NCBI GenBank assembly: GCA_009911305.1
Contig: QXXC01000002.1
Location: forward strand, 124,001-188,000
Length of the DNA: 64,000 bases
Direction of reading: 5' to 3'
From: Clostridiaceae bacterium
GTDB taxonomy: Bacteria > Bacillota > Clostridia > Lachnospirales > Lachnospiraceae
The stretch's first letter is position 1, and each line of letters begins with the position of its first letter. The position numbers and the translations under genes are program-made. Of the stretch, positions 51,224-59,762 are shown in pieces. The notes beneath the pieces were generated by a model that made no database searches, was not told the origin of the DNA, and saw only the letters and a list, made by a program, of their open reading frames with translations.

Positions 51224-51420
51224 TTATCCACATTATCCACATAGTTTTCAACATTTTGATTCTGGAAGCTATGTGGATTTTTTTTACTCCCCCGGGGAGT
51301 GGGGGGATGTCCGGGAATGTATATAAATCAGGCATTCGACAATAATATACACTAATCGGAAGAATAAATCGGAGGCTTATCCACATTATCCACAATTTCC
51401 ACAGCATATTTGGTGGATAA
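51224..51420. promoter_or_regulatory. DnaA-box cluster between murC and dnaD
   Basis: Four perfect TTATCCACA boxes occur as two tandem pairs, at 51224/51233 and 51377/51386. The 18-bp unit TTATCCACATTATCCACA is thus exactly duplicated 153 bp apart. Near matches are AAATCCACA (51272-51280, minus), ATTTCCACA (51395-51403) and TTATCCACC (51412-51420, minus). The AT-rich middle includes TATATAAATC. No dnaA or dnaN is in the window, so this may be a DnaA-titration or regulatory site rather than oriC. Confidence 0.75.
51235..51285 (+). terminator. murC terminator built on a DnaA box
   Basis: ATCCACATAG pairs perfectly with CTATGTGGAT across a 24-nt loop, followed by eight T. The left arm is part of the second DnaA box (51233-51241) and the right arm contains a near-match box in reverse. 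Confidence 0.8.
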
Positions 51421-51449
51421 ATCGGACTATTTCCTTTTGCGGGAACGTG

Positions 51450-51458
51450 TGATATGAT
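51450..51458 (+). promoter_or_regulatory. Extended -10 (TGATATGAT) upstream of dnaD
   Basis: TG-A-TATGAT is an extended -10 element, 30 bp after the last DnaA near-match and about 135 bp before the dnaD start. A clear -35 is not visible, which fits a promoter controlled by DnaA binding upstream. Confidence 0.4.
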
Positions 51459-51594
51459 GAATACAGAGAAAGCGCGCGGGGCTTAAAGGGCGCTGCGGCC
51501 CGCTGTACAGCCGGAGCGCGGCAGCAGGCCGGAGGGATGCGCGCCGGACAGGGAAAACGGCTCTGCGGCCGGGCGGAACAGGGATGGTGAGAAG

Positions 51595-52701
51595 ATGGAT
51601 GTGCGTTTAAAGAACAGGCTGACAGTGGGAGTCACGACGATCTCCAATATTTTTATTGATCAGTATTTAGCCGGCGCCAGCGGGGAGTATATAAAGGTAT
51701 ATCTGTATCTCATGCGCCATGAGGGCGAGGCTGTGAGTGTGGAGGCTGTGGCAGACGCTTTGAACCATACGGAGTCGGACGTGCGCCGCGCCCTGGCGTA
51801 CTGGCAGCGCGTCGGGGTTCTGGATGATCCGCCCGCGCAGCCTGCGGGGGCGGAACCGGCGCAGTCACCCGCGCAGCCTGAGAGGGAGATAAAGGATGCC
51901 GCGCCTGCGCAGCCTGCAGGCACGCCGGCGTGGGAAGCAAAGGATCCTGCGCCCGCCCGGACGGCAGAAAATGCCGGGACGCCGTGCGATATGGAGGCGC
52001 TGTCCAGGGACGAGGCGTTTACCCAGCTTGTGTATATCGCGCAGAAGTATTTGAATAAGACGTTTACCCCCACAGACTGTCAGGTTCTGGGAAACCTCTA
52101 TGCGAATGTGGGGATTGCGCCGGAGCTTCTGGAGTATTTGATGGAGTATTGCGCGCAGAACCGCCACACCAGCCTGCGATATGCGGAGAAGGTGGCTTTA
52201 AGCTGGCATGAAAAGCATATTACTACGGTAGAGGAGGCCAGGGCCCATTCCCGGAGCTTTTCAAAGGAATCCTTTGCCGTTATGAAGGCCATGGGCTTAA
52301 ACGGGCGCAGTCCGGCGGATTTTGAGTATGATCTGATGGAGAAATGGTTCCGGAGCTATGGATTTACCCGGGAGATCGTGGTGGAGGCCTGCAGCAGGAC
52401 CATAAAGGCCATACATAATCCCAGCTTTCAGTATGCGGACCGGATTCTGACGGACTGGAAGGAAGCCGGGGTGCGGACGATGCGCGATATCAGCGCCCTG
52501 GACAAGGTCCGCCGGGAGAAGTCCGCTGCAAAAGAGGCAAAGGAGGAGAAGAGCCCGGACAGGGGCAGGGCAAAGCGCCCCGGCGCAGGGCGCGCGTCAA
52601 ACCGCTTCCATAATTTGGAAGAACACGGTTATGATTATGATGAGATGATATGGACCATGATTAATGCAGGAAAAGAAGCGGGAGGCAGAGATGGCGCTTA
52701 G
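51595..52701 (+). CDS. DnaD-domain replication initiation protein
   Basis: The 368-aa protein has an N-terminal winged-helix region (residues about 1-85: AGASGEYIKVYLYLMRHEGE, VADALNHTESDVRRALAYWQ) and an Ala/Pro-rich linker (about 88-135, PAQPAGAE repeats). Two DnaD-type helical repeats (about 145-310: NKTFTPTDCQVLGNLYANVG, YGFTREIVVEACSRTI and FQYADRILTDWKEAGVRTM) complete the family pattern. A basic tail follows. In Firmicutes DnaD/DnaB load the replicative helicase. The next gene is the DnaI-type loader, overlapping by 11 bp, and a DnaA-box cluster lies just upstream. Confidence 0.9.
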   Translation: MDVRLKNRLTVGVTTISNIFIDQYLAGASGEYIKVYLYLMRHEGEAVSVEAVADALNHTESDVRRALAYWQRVGVLDDPPAQPAGAEPAQSPAQPEREIKDAAPAQPAGTPAWEAKDPAPARTAENAGTPCDMEALSRDEAFTQLVYIAQKYLNKTFTPTDCQVLGNLYANVGIAPELLEYLMEYCAQNRHTSLRYAEKVALSWHEKHITTVEEARAHSRSFSKESFAVMKAMGLNGRSPADFEYDLMEKWFRSYGFTREIVVEACSRTIKAIHNPSFQYADRILTDWKEAGVRTMRDISALDKVRREKSAAKEAKEEKSPDRGRAKRPGAGRASNRFHNLEEHGYDYDEMIWTMINAGKEAGGRDGA

Positions 52702-53701
52702 CAATTCGCAGTATGATTCCATCATGAGGCTCTACAACCGGACGCAGCTTGATCAGAAGCACGCGCTTGATCAGAGGACGGCGGAGATCTATGAGAGGAT
52801 CCCGGCCATACGGGAGATGAATGAGGAGATCGCCTCGTCGGCGGTGAAAGGGGCCAGGCAGCTTCTGGACGGCGATAAGACGGCAGTGGAGCGCCTTAAG
52901 AGGACCATAGAAGGGCTTCGCGAGGAGCGCCAGGTTCTTCTGGCCGCCTACGGCTACCCGAAGGACTATCTGGAGATGCGCTATGACTGTCCGGACTGTA
53001 AGGATACCGGATACAGGGAAGGGAAAAAATGCCACTGTTTCCGCCAGAGGGAGATTGATCTTCTGTATTCCCAGTCCAATATAAAGGAAATCCTAAAGCA
53101 GGAGAATTTCAGCCGTTTTTCCTATGATTTTTTTGATGACACCAGGATTGACGGGCGCAGCGGCAAGACGGCCAGGGAGTATATGCGCCAGGTCGTGCAG
53201 CTTTGCCGGGAGTATGTGGAAGGCTTTGACAGCGAAAAGGGGAATATCCTGTTTACCGGAAAGACGGGCCTTGGGAAGACCTTTCTGAGCAACTGCATCG
53301 CCAGGGAGCTGATTGAGCGCTGCCACAGCGTGGTCTACCTTCCCGCAGTGGAGATGTTCGAGATATTTTCAAGGGAGCGCTTTTCCTATGATGCCACGGA
53401 CGAGGAGCGGGATCGCTCCCGGTATCTGATGGAGTGCGATCTCCTGATCATCGACGATCTGGGAACGGAGCTGGTCAACACCTTTACGACCTCGCAGCTT
53501 TTTTATGTGATCAATGAGCGCATGAACCGGAAAAAGGGCACGATCATTTCGACCAATCTTCCGGTCAATGAGATGCGGGATGAGTTTACGGATCGCGTCA
53601 TGTCCCGCATTATCAGCCAATACCGGGTGATCCCGCTGTTTGGCGAGGACATCCGCATTCAGATGAAGCTGAAGGGATATACCGCCGCCGGATCCCTGTA
53701 A
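52691..53701 (+). CDS. DnaC/DnaI-like helicase-loader ATPase
   Basis: The ATG at 52691 after GGGAGG gives 336 aa; an in-frame ATG nine codons upstream is less likely. A helical N-terminal domain is followed by a Cys/zinc segment (CPDCKDTGYREGKKCHCFRQ) at about 100-120. The AAA+ domain has Walker A LFTGKTGLGKTFLSNCIA, Walker B DLLIIDDLGTELVN, a sensor 1 region (IISTNLPVNEMRDEFTDR) and the Arg-finger area RVMSRI. It loads the DnaB-type helicase. It overlaps dnaD by 11 bp, so the two are one operon. Confidence 0.9.
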   Translation: MALSNSQYDSIMRLYNRTQLDQKHALDQRTAEIYERIPAIREMNEEIASSAVKGARQLLDGDKTAVERLKRTIEGLREERQVLLAAYGYPKDYLEMRYDCPDCKDTGYREGKKCHCFRQREIDLLYSQSNIKEILKQENFSRFSYDFFDDTRIDGRSGKTAREYMRQVVQLCREYVEGFDSEKGNILFTGKTGLGKTFLSNCIARELIERCHSVVYLPAVEMFEIFSRERFSYDATDEERDRSRYLMECDLLIIDDLGTELVNTFTTSQLFYVINERMNRKKGTIISTNLPVNEMRDEFTDRVMSRIISQYRVIPLFGEDIRIQMKLKGYTAAGSL

Positions 53702-53787
53702 GGATACACGATGCAGAGAAACACGATGCTGCTGTTTTCGGCCGGGCGGGGCGCGGACAGCGACAAAACGATAGCTGGAGGAGAGCA

Positions 53788-54981
53788 ATGCTGTACGAAG
53801 AAAAAATTATCGAGACGATCCCTGCGGGGCCGCTGGGCTTAATTCCCTTAAAGGGCTGCGCCGGGATGGGAAAAAAGGTGGACAGGTATCTGGTTGAGTG
53901 GAGAAGGGAGCGGGAGAGCGAGCACAAGACTACCATCGCCTTTTCCGGATACCAGAGGGACACGTATATCATCGGGGCCGATACGCCGCGCTTTGGGACC
54001 GGCGAGGCCAAGGGCTCGATCTCCGAGTCCGTGCGCGGGGATGATATCTACATTCTGGTAGATATATGCAATTACAGCCTTACGTATTCCCTGTGCGGGA
54101 TGGTGAACCACATGTCCCCGGACGATCATTTCCAGGATTTAAAACGGATCATTGCAGCCGTTGGGGGCAAGGCGAGACGCATCAATGTGATTATGCCCTT
54201 TTTGTATGAGAGCCGTCAGCATAAGCGCTCCGGGAGGGAGTCGTTAGACTGCGCCCTGGCGCTGGAGGAGCTGGTGGGCATGGGAGTGGAGAATATCATT
54301 ACCTTTGACGCCCATGATCCGCGTGTGCAGAATGCGATTCCGCTAAAGGGCTTTGAGACGGTGCAGCCGATCTACCAGTTTATCAAATATCTCTTAAAAT
54401 ATGAGACGAAGCTTCAGATTGACAGCGATCACATGATGGTGATAAGCCCTGATGAGGGCGGCATGTCGCGCGCCGTGTATTTTGCCAACGTGCTCGGCCT
54501 GGATATGGGAATGTTTTACAAGCGGCGCGATTACACGCAGATCGTAAACGGACGCAATCCCATTGTGGCCCACGAGTTTCTGGGGTCCAGCGTGGAAGGC
54601 AAGGATGTGATCATTGTGGACGATATGATTTCCTCCGGGGAAAGCATGCTTGACGTGGCAAAAGAGCTGAAGAGCCGGAAGGCGGGAAAGGTCTTTGTCT
54701 GCTCTACCTTCGGACTCTTTACAAACGGGCTGGGCAAGTTTGACGAGTATTACGAAAACGGGCTGATTGACCGGGTACTGACCACAAATCTGGTCTACCA
54801 GACGCCGGAGCTTCTCTCAAAGCCGTACTATATCGATGTGGATATGAGCAAATACATTGCGTTGATTATTGATAATCTGAACCATGACGCGTCGCTCAGC
54901 GAGCTTCTGAACCCGACGAGGCGGATCAACCGGATTCTGGAGAAATACCGCGCGGGCGTGAGGGGAGAAGCAATGTCGTAA
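53788..54981 (+). CDS. prs: Ribose-phosphate pyrophosphokinase, long divergent form
   Basis: PRPP synthetase makes PRPP for nucleotides and histidine. The protein has 397 aa, about 80 more than typical Prs. The PRPP-binding loop VIIVDDMISSGESMLDVAKE is intact, and INVIMPFLYESRQHKRSGRE corresponds to the ATP/catalytic flexible loop region. The extra length is partly at the N-terminus (first 80 residues) and in the C-terminal tail DASLSELLNPTRRINRILEK. It belongs to a clostridial Prs branch. GGAGGAGAGCA precedes the ATG. It may be co-transcribed with dnaD-dnaI. Confidence 0.88.
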   Translation: MLYEEKIIETIPAGPLGLIPLKGCAGMGKKVDRYLVEWRRERESEHKTTIAFSGYQRDTYIIGADTPRFGTGEAKGSISESVRGDDIYILVDICNYSLTYSLCGMVNHMSPDDHFQDLKRIIAAVGGKARRINVIMPFLYESRQHKRSGRESLDCALALEELVGMGVENIITFDAHDPRVQNAIPLKGFETVQPIYQFIKYLLKYETKLQIDSDHMMVISPDEGGMSRAVYFANVLGLDMGMFYKRRDYTQIVNGRNPIVAHEFLGSSVEGKDVIIVDDMISSGESMLDVAKELKSRKAGKVFVCSTFGLFTNGLGKFDEYYENGLIDRVLTTNLVYQTPELLSKPYYIDVDMSKYIALIIDNLNHDASLSELLNPTRRINRILEKYRAGVRGEAMS

Positions 54982-55027
54982 ATTTAACAAGCATCTATTG
55001 CAGATGGTAAAGATAATCATGAGATAC

Positions 55028-55069
55028 AAAAATAACCGCCCAGTCCTGAGAAAACCAGCGGTCATTTTT
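55028..55069 (+). terminator. Terminator after prs
   Basis: AAAAATAACCGC pairs with GCGGTCATTTTT with one mismatch around an 18-nt loop. The T-run lies at the right end of the stem. The rest of the gap to 55206 has no gene. Confidence 0.7.
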
Positions 55070-55206
55070 GACAAAATGTTGATCGGGCTAACCGTCCATC
55101 GGCAGCTCCTGAAGGGCGTCTGTTATTAGCAGGCGTCTTTCTTTATTATTAATATACCATAGCAGACAGACAAATTCAATGGGATTTCTTTCATGTGTAA
55201 AGATTC

Positions 55207-57081
55207 CTATATTCTAATAAGATGGAACGGCATATCCATCTCCCGGAGCGCCTGTTCCTCGCGCTCGTGGCAGGTAAAGAGGATCATCTGCCCCTTATAA
55301 GCCTGCGGCAGCCAGCTCAGGGCTGTTTTGAGGCGATCGTTATCGTACAGCACAAAGCTGTCGTCAAAGATCAAAGGCATGCGGTCGATCCCGCGCTGGA
55401 TAAACCGTGCGGCGGCCAGCCGGAGGGCCAGGTAGATCTGATCCGCTGTGCCGCTGCTGGTCTGCTCCAGGGGGATCAGCTTCCGGCTGGTATTCAGGAA
55501 TGCATTGAGGTTTTCGTCTATGCTTATGCTGGCATAGACGCCGCCGGTGATGCCGCTGATCAGATCCGAGGCGGTCTTATTTAAGTACAGGCCAAAGGAA
55601 TCGCGGATTGAGAGCGACAGATCCTGCATGGTTTCCAGCGCCATATCAATGGCTTCTATATCGACATGCAGGCGGTCGTTTTCGCTGATAATCTGTTTCA
55701 GAGCCGCGGCCCGGTCCTTGCAGTCCGACAGATGCTCAAGCTTCTTTTCCAGCTCCCACTGGATGCGCTGCTGGCGTTCGATCGTCTCGCTGCATACATT
55801 CTGGCGTTCTAAAAGAGCCGAGATAGCCTCTGTCTGCTGCTTCAGGGTTTCACGCGAATGGGACATGTTCTGATAAAGCTGGTTAAATTCCGCGATCCGC
55901 ACCCGCAGCGCCTCCATGGCCTCATCGCTGACCGCGCTGTCGCCCAGATGCCGCCGGAAGATCTCGGCTAGGGCCGCATGGCACAGGCGCGCTTCTTTGC
56001 CGTGCCTGCGGCGGCGGAACATGGCAAAAAAACCTGCCGCAAGGCACCCGGCTGCGGCCAGCCCGGACAGGATAGCCGCGGCAGGCGTTCCGGCAAAGGC
56101 AGGGGAGGCGAAAAGCGCGGGCCGGTCCGGATAAAGCCAGGCGTAGAGGCAAAAGCCGGAGACAGCGGCCAGGAGAGCGGCGGCGATAAAGAACAGGCCG
56201 GGCAGGATACGGCCGGAGCGGTTTTCGGCGATCTCCCCGGACTCCGCATAATTGCGGTAGAGCGCCTCCGCATGATTCAGATAGGACTGGATCGAGGCGT
56301 CGTCTGAAAACTCAAATTCCTCCATCATCTGCCAGCCGCGCTCCAGCTTTGCGGCCAGCTCGTTCTTTTCCCTCTGTTTTTCGTCAATCGCCTGTTTCAG
56401 CTCGTCGCGCAGGCCCGTATACTGAAGCATCTGGTTTTCATATTCCGGCGAGGCGATCTCCTGCTCGATGCCCTTGATCTCCGTCAAAAGCATGGTATAG
56501 GTCCTGGCCGCCTCAGGGCTTAACTGGGCCTGCAGTTCCTTTTTCTGTTTCTTTAAATAATCGGCGGCCTTTGTGATATTCAGGGACATATTGCCCGAGG
56601 TGTTCATATTGGCAATATAGTTTTTGAGCTCTGAGATCATGCCGTCCTCTGTGGCGCTTTTGAGCTGGCTGATGCTGATGGTATTGTTGTAGGCCATCTC
56701 GCTTAAGCCGCCGAGGAGCTCGTCCATAAACGCTTTGCCGCCGGTTTCCTCCCGCCCGGTGGTTTCATTGATGATCGTAAATTCCTTCCGGTTCTTCTGA
56801 AAGCTGCGCTCGATCCGGTAAATGATGCCGTCCGCTTCCAGGCGGAGCTGCCCCTCGTATGTTCCGCTGCTGTCCCAGGGTTCATACCGGCTGTAGATAT
56901 CATTTCTGGCGGCGCGTCCCCTCTGGCGCTCCAGGCCGAACAGCATGCTGCGGATAAAGGTGTGAATCGTAGATTTTCCGGCCTCATTTTTGCCGTAAAC
57001 CACATTGATGCCGTCCTCAAAGGAGACGGACATATTGTGGAATTTCCCAAAGCCGCTGATATATAAATCAAGGAACCGCAT
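55207..57081 (-). CDS. SMC/SbcC-like ATPase (YhaN family)
   Basis: The 624-aa protein starts MRFLDLYISGFGKFHNMSVS with Walker A VVYGKNEAGKSTIHTFIRSM. It has two coiled-coil arms (about 190-270 and 390-480) interrupted by a hydrophobic hairpin (about 280-350, with two likely TM segments ILPGLFFIAAALLAAVSGF and AAAILSGLAAAGCLAAGFFA). The C-terminal half has the signature LEQTSSGTADQIYLALRLAA and Walker B MPLIFDDSFVLYD. TM segments in the coiled coil are a YhaN feature. It pairs with the SbcD-like gene 5 bp upstream. Confidence 0.87.
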   Translation of the reverse strand: MRFLDLYISGFGKFHNMSVSFEDGINVVYGKNEAGKSTIHTFIRSMLFGLERQRGRAARNDIYSRYEPWDSSGTYEGQLRLEADGIIYRIERSFQKNRKEFTIINETTGREETGGKAFMDELLGGLSEMAYNNTISISQLKSATEDGMISELKNYIANMNTSGNMSLNITKAADYLKKQKKELQAQLSPEAARTYTMLLTEIKGIEQEIASPEYENQMLQYTGLRDELKQAIDEKQREKNELAAKLERGWQMMEEFEFSDDASIQSYLNHAEALYRNYAESGEIAENRSGRILPGLFFIAAALLAAVSGFCLYAWLYPDRPALFASPAFAGTPAAAILSGLAAAGCLAAGFFAMFRRRRHGKEARLCHAALAEIFRRHLGDSAVSDEAMEALRVRIAEFNQLYQNMSHSRETLKQQTEAISALLERQNVCSETIERQQRIQWELEKKLEHLSDCKDRAAALKQIISENDRLHVDIEAIDMALETMQDLSLSIRDSFGLYLNKTASDLISGITGGVYASISIDENLNAFLNTSRKLIPLEQTSSGTADQIYLALRLAAARFIQRGIDRMPLIFDDSFVLYDNDRLKTALSWLPQAYKGQMILFTCHEREEQALREMDMPFHLIRI

Positions 57082-57086
57082 GTCTC

Positions 57087-58157
57087 CTAACTCCTTTCAT
57101 CGGTTGTGAGTAAAAGCGCGTGGATTCCGTAGAACAGGGCTTTCTTCTCAACAGGGCTCATTTCGGGCTTTTGCAGGGCGCGGATATAAAAGCCGATCAT
57201 ATCGCTCGGATGCTCGGCAAACAGCGTGCTGAAATCGTACTGGGGTTCGGACTCATCCACGATATCCGTGATGCGGTAGCGAAGCTTTAAAGCCTCCAGA
57301 TCAAAGCTGGTCTCCGGATCGCGCATGCCCCGGATGCGGAAGCGGTAGATGTGATCCGTTCCGCGCTTCTCCACCTCATGCGAAATCTTTAAGTACAGCT
57401 CCGTGTTGGCCGTGGCAGGGGTCACGTTGACCACCAGCGGTATATAGCGGATTTTGGCCATGGGGATAAAGGACAGGGAGGTGATCTCCAAACTGATGGG
57501 GCTGATCTCACCGTAAAAGATCCCGTGCGCCCCGGTTTCTGTCTTGTCCAGCGGTTCCGGAGAGCCGCAGAAAGCCATCTTCTTCTCTGTGAGAATCTCC
57601 GGCTTGTGGATATGGCCGAGCGCGATGTAGGAAAAACCCGACGCGGCCAGGGAGGCCCGGTCAATGGGGCAGTGGTTCATATCACCGCCATGCCCCAGAA
57701 GAATATGGATACGCCCGTCCCGCGGGGCGGACGCCTGATTGATCTTCGGCTCGCGGATCTCGGGCGTGTAGTAGGAAAAGCCCGTCACCTCCGTATTCAG
57801 ATCCTCAAAATAAACGGAAGCCAGCTCAGCCCCGCTTAAAAATGTGACATTGGGACTCCAGGTAAAGCTCAGAACCGCCGAGCTGCTCCGGATCCGGTCA
57901 TGATTGCCGGCGATCATGACCACCTTCACCCGCGGGATCGTGGAAAACAGATAATTGACTTCCTTTAAATCCTTTAAAAGCGGCTGGCGGTGGAACAGAT
58001 CGCCGGCAATAAAGAGGCAGTCCGCGCCCATGGTTTTCGTCTTTTCAATAATGGCCGCAAAGGTATCCCGGATATCCCGTGCGCGCTCTCTGCTCCAGGG
58101 CTTGTCGCTGTCAGGGGACATTCCCCAATGGATGTCCCCGGTATGGATAAACTTCAA
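57087..58157 (-). CDS. SbcD/YhaO-like DNA repair exonuclease (metallophosphoesterase)
   Basis: The 356-aa protein has the five metallophosphoesterase motifs: FIHTGDIHWG, FIAGDLFHRQPLLKD, IAGNHDRIRS, HILLGHGGD and ALGHIHKPEI. The C-terminal 120 residues are the family cap. With the YhaN-type ATPase it forms an SbcCD/Mre11-Rad50-like complex for processing DNA ends. It lies 56 bp after asnS on the same strand and 5 bp before yhaN. Confidence 0.92.
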   Translation of the reverse strand: MKFIHTGDIHWGMSPDSDKPWSRERARDIRDTFAAIIEKTKTMGADCLFIAGDLFHRQPLLKDLKEVNYLFSTIPRVKVVMIAGNHDRIRSSSAVLSFTWSPNVTFLSGAELASVYFEDLNTEVTGFSYYTPEIREPKINQASAPRDGRIHILLGHGGDMNHCPIDRASLAASGFSYIALGHIHKPEILTEKKMAFCGSPEPLDKTETGAHGIFYGEISPISLEITSLSFIPMAKIRYIPLVVNVTPATANTELYLKISHEVEKRGTDHIYRFRIRGMRDPETSFDLEALKLRYRITDIVDESEPQYDFSTLFAEHPSDMIGFYIRALQKPEMSPVEKKALFYGIHALLLTTDERS

Positions 58158-58213
58158 GTCATTCCCCTCTTCTTAATAACAATCTAAATCACAGTTCATG
58201 GAACACCAGTCCA

Positions 58214-59605
58214 TTACAGTTCGCAGTTATTCACGGTCCGCGGGAACGGAATCACGTCGCGGATGTTGGCGATCCCGGTCAGATACATCACACAGCGTTC
58301 AAATCCGAGCCCGAAGCCGGAATGCCTGGCAGAGCCGTATTTGCGCAGATCCAGATAGAAGCCGTAATCCTCCTTCTTAAGCCCCAGCTCATCCATACGG
58401 GCCGCCAGCTTTTCGTAATCATCTTCCCTCTGGCTGCCTCCGATGATTTCACCGATGCCCGGAACCAGGCAGTCCATGGCCGCCACGGTCTTATTATCAT
58501 CATTCATCTTCATATAGAAAGCTTTGATCTCCTTCGGATAGTCCGTGACAAAGACAGGGCGCTTAAAAATCTGTTCTGTTAAGTACCGCTCGTGCTCGGT
58601 CTGCAAATCGCAGCCCCAGTATACCTTATAGTCAAACTCATCATTGTGTTCCTCTAAAAGCCTGATTGCTTCCGTATAGGTCACATGTCCGAATTCCGAA
58701 TTCAGCACATGGTTTAAGCGCTCAATCAGCCCCTTGTCGATAAACTGGTTAAAGAAATTCATCTCCTCCGGGGCGTGCTCCATGACGTAGCGGATCACAT
58801 ATTTCAGCATTCCTTCCGCTACGGCCATATTGTCCTTCAGATCCGCAAACGCCATCTCCGGCTCCACCATCCAGAACTCCGCCGCATGGCGCGTTGTATT
58901 GGAATTTTCAGCGCGGAACGTCGGCCCAAAGGTATAGATATTGCGGAAAGCCATGGCAAAGGTCTCGCCGTTTAGCTGTCCGCTCACGGTCAGGCTCGTG
59001 GGTTTGTTAAAGAAATCCTGCGAAAAGTCCACAGCCCCGTCGCTGGTTTTGGGAGGATTGTTCATATCCAGAGTAGTCACCTGGAACATCTCGCCCGCGC
59101 CCTCGCAGTCGCTTCCCGTGATCAGAGGCGTATGCACATAGACAAAATCCCTTTCCTGGAAATACTGGTGAATCGCATACGCAGCCAGGGAGCGCACGCG
59201 GAATACGGCCTGGAATGTGTTTGTCCTGGGACGCAGATGGGAAATGGTCCTCAGATACTCCAGCGTATGGCGTTTCTTCTGAAGAGGGTAATCCGATGCG
59301 GACGCGCCCTCCACCGCCACGCAGGACGCCTGGATCTCAAACGGCTGCTTCGCCTCAGGGGTGGCAACCAGAGCGCCTTTTACGAGAATGGCGGCCCCTA
59401 CATTTAACTTGGAAACAGCGGCGAAATTCTCCAGAGTATCGTGATAAACGATCTGAAGCGTTTCAAAATAGCTGCCGTCGCTGACCACAATAAAGCCAAA
59501 AGCCTTGGAGGCCCTGACACTTTTCACCCATCCGCCGATTTCGATTTCCTTATCAAGATAAGCTTCTCTGTTGCTGTAGATCTCTCTGATTGTGACTAAA
59601 TTCAT
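58214..59605 (-). CDS. asnS: Asparaginyl-tRNA synthetase
   Basis: The 463-aa class IIb synthetase has an N-terminal OB-fold for the anticodon ([40 protein letters not shown]). Class II motif 2 is [20 protein letters not shown] and motif 3 is [40 protein letters not shown] matches AsnRS rather than AspRS, with no GAD insertion domain. Its own promoter lies 95 bp upstream; the leader is too short for a T-box. GGAGCAG precedes the ATG. Confidence 0.95.
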   Translation of the reverse strand: MNLVTIREIYSNREAYLDKEIEIGGWVKSVRASKAFGFIVVSDGSYFETLQIVYHDTLENFAAVSKLNVGAAILVKGALVATPEAKQPFEIQASCVAVEGASASDYPLQKKRHTLEYLRTISHLRPRTNTFQAVFRVRSLAAYAIHQYFQERDFVYVHTPLITGSDCEGAGEMFQVTTLDMNNPPKTSDGAVDFSQDFFNKPTSLTVSGQLNGETFAMAFRNIYTFGPTFRAENSNTTRHAAEFWMVEPEMAFADLKDNMAVAEGMLKYVIRYVMEHAPEEMNFFNQFIDKGLIERLNHVLNSEFGHVTYTEAIRLLEEHNDEFDYKVYWGCDLQTEHERYLTEQIFKRPVFVTDYPKEIKAFYMKMNDDNKTVAAMDCLVPGIGEIIGGSQREDDYEKLAARMDELGLKKEDYGFYLDLRKYGSARHSGFGLGFERCVMYLTGIANIRDVIPFPRTVNNCEL

Positions 59606-59700
59606 AATACTGCTCCTTTATTAAATTATCTGCATCCCCGCCGTGCGGCAGGGTGCGGGAATCATGCATGGAAACCGGGACGCGGCTTCCTTCTGGTGAC

Positions 59701-59729
59701 ATTATACTTTATTTTGACCGGGTATTCAA
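59701..59729 (-). promoter_or_regulatory. Promoter of asnS
   Basis: On the minus strand TTGAAT and TATAAT are 17 bp apart, leaving a leader of about 90 nt before asnS. Confidence 0.65.
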
Positions 59730-59762
59730 GGGTTTGGGAACGGTAACGCTCACGCCCACATT

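Noticed and set aside
51224-51420. Calling the DnaA-box cluster the chromosomal origin
   Set aside because: dnaA, dnaN, rpmH or other origin markers are not in the window; box number is low for a full oriC.
59606-59762. T-box riboswitch upstream of asnS
   Set aside because: The leader from the predicted promoter is only about 90 nt and no AGGGTGGNACCGCG-type T-box sequence is present.
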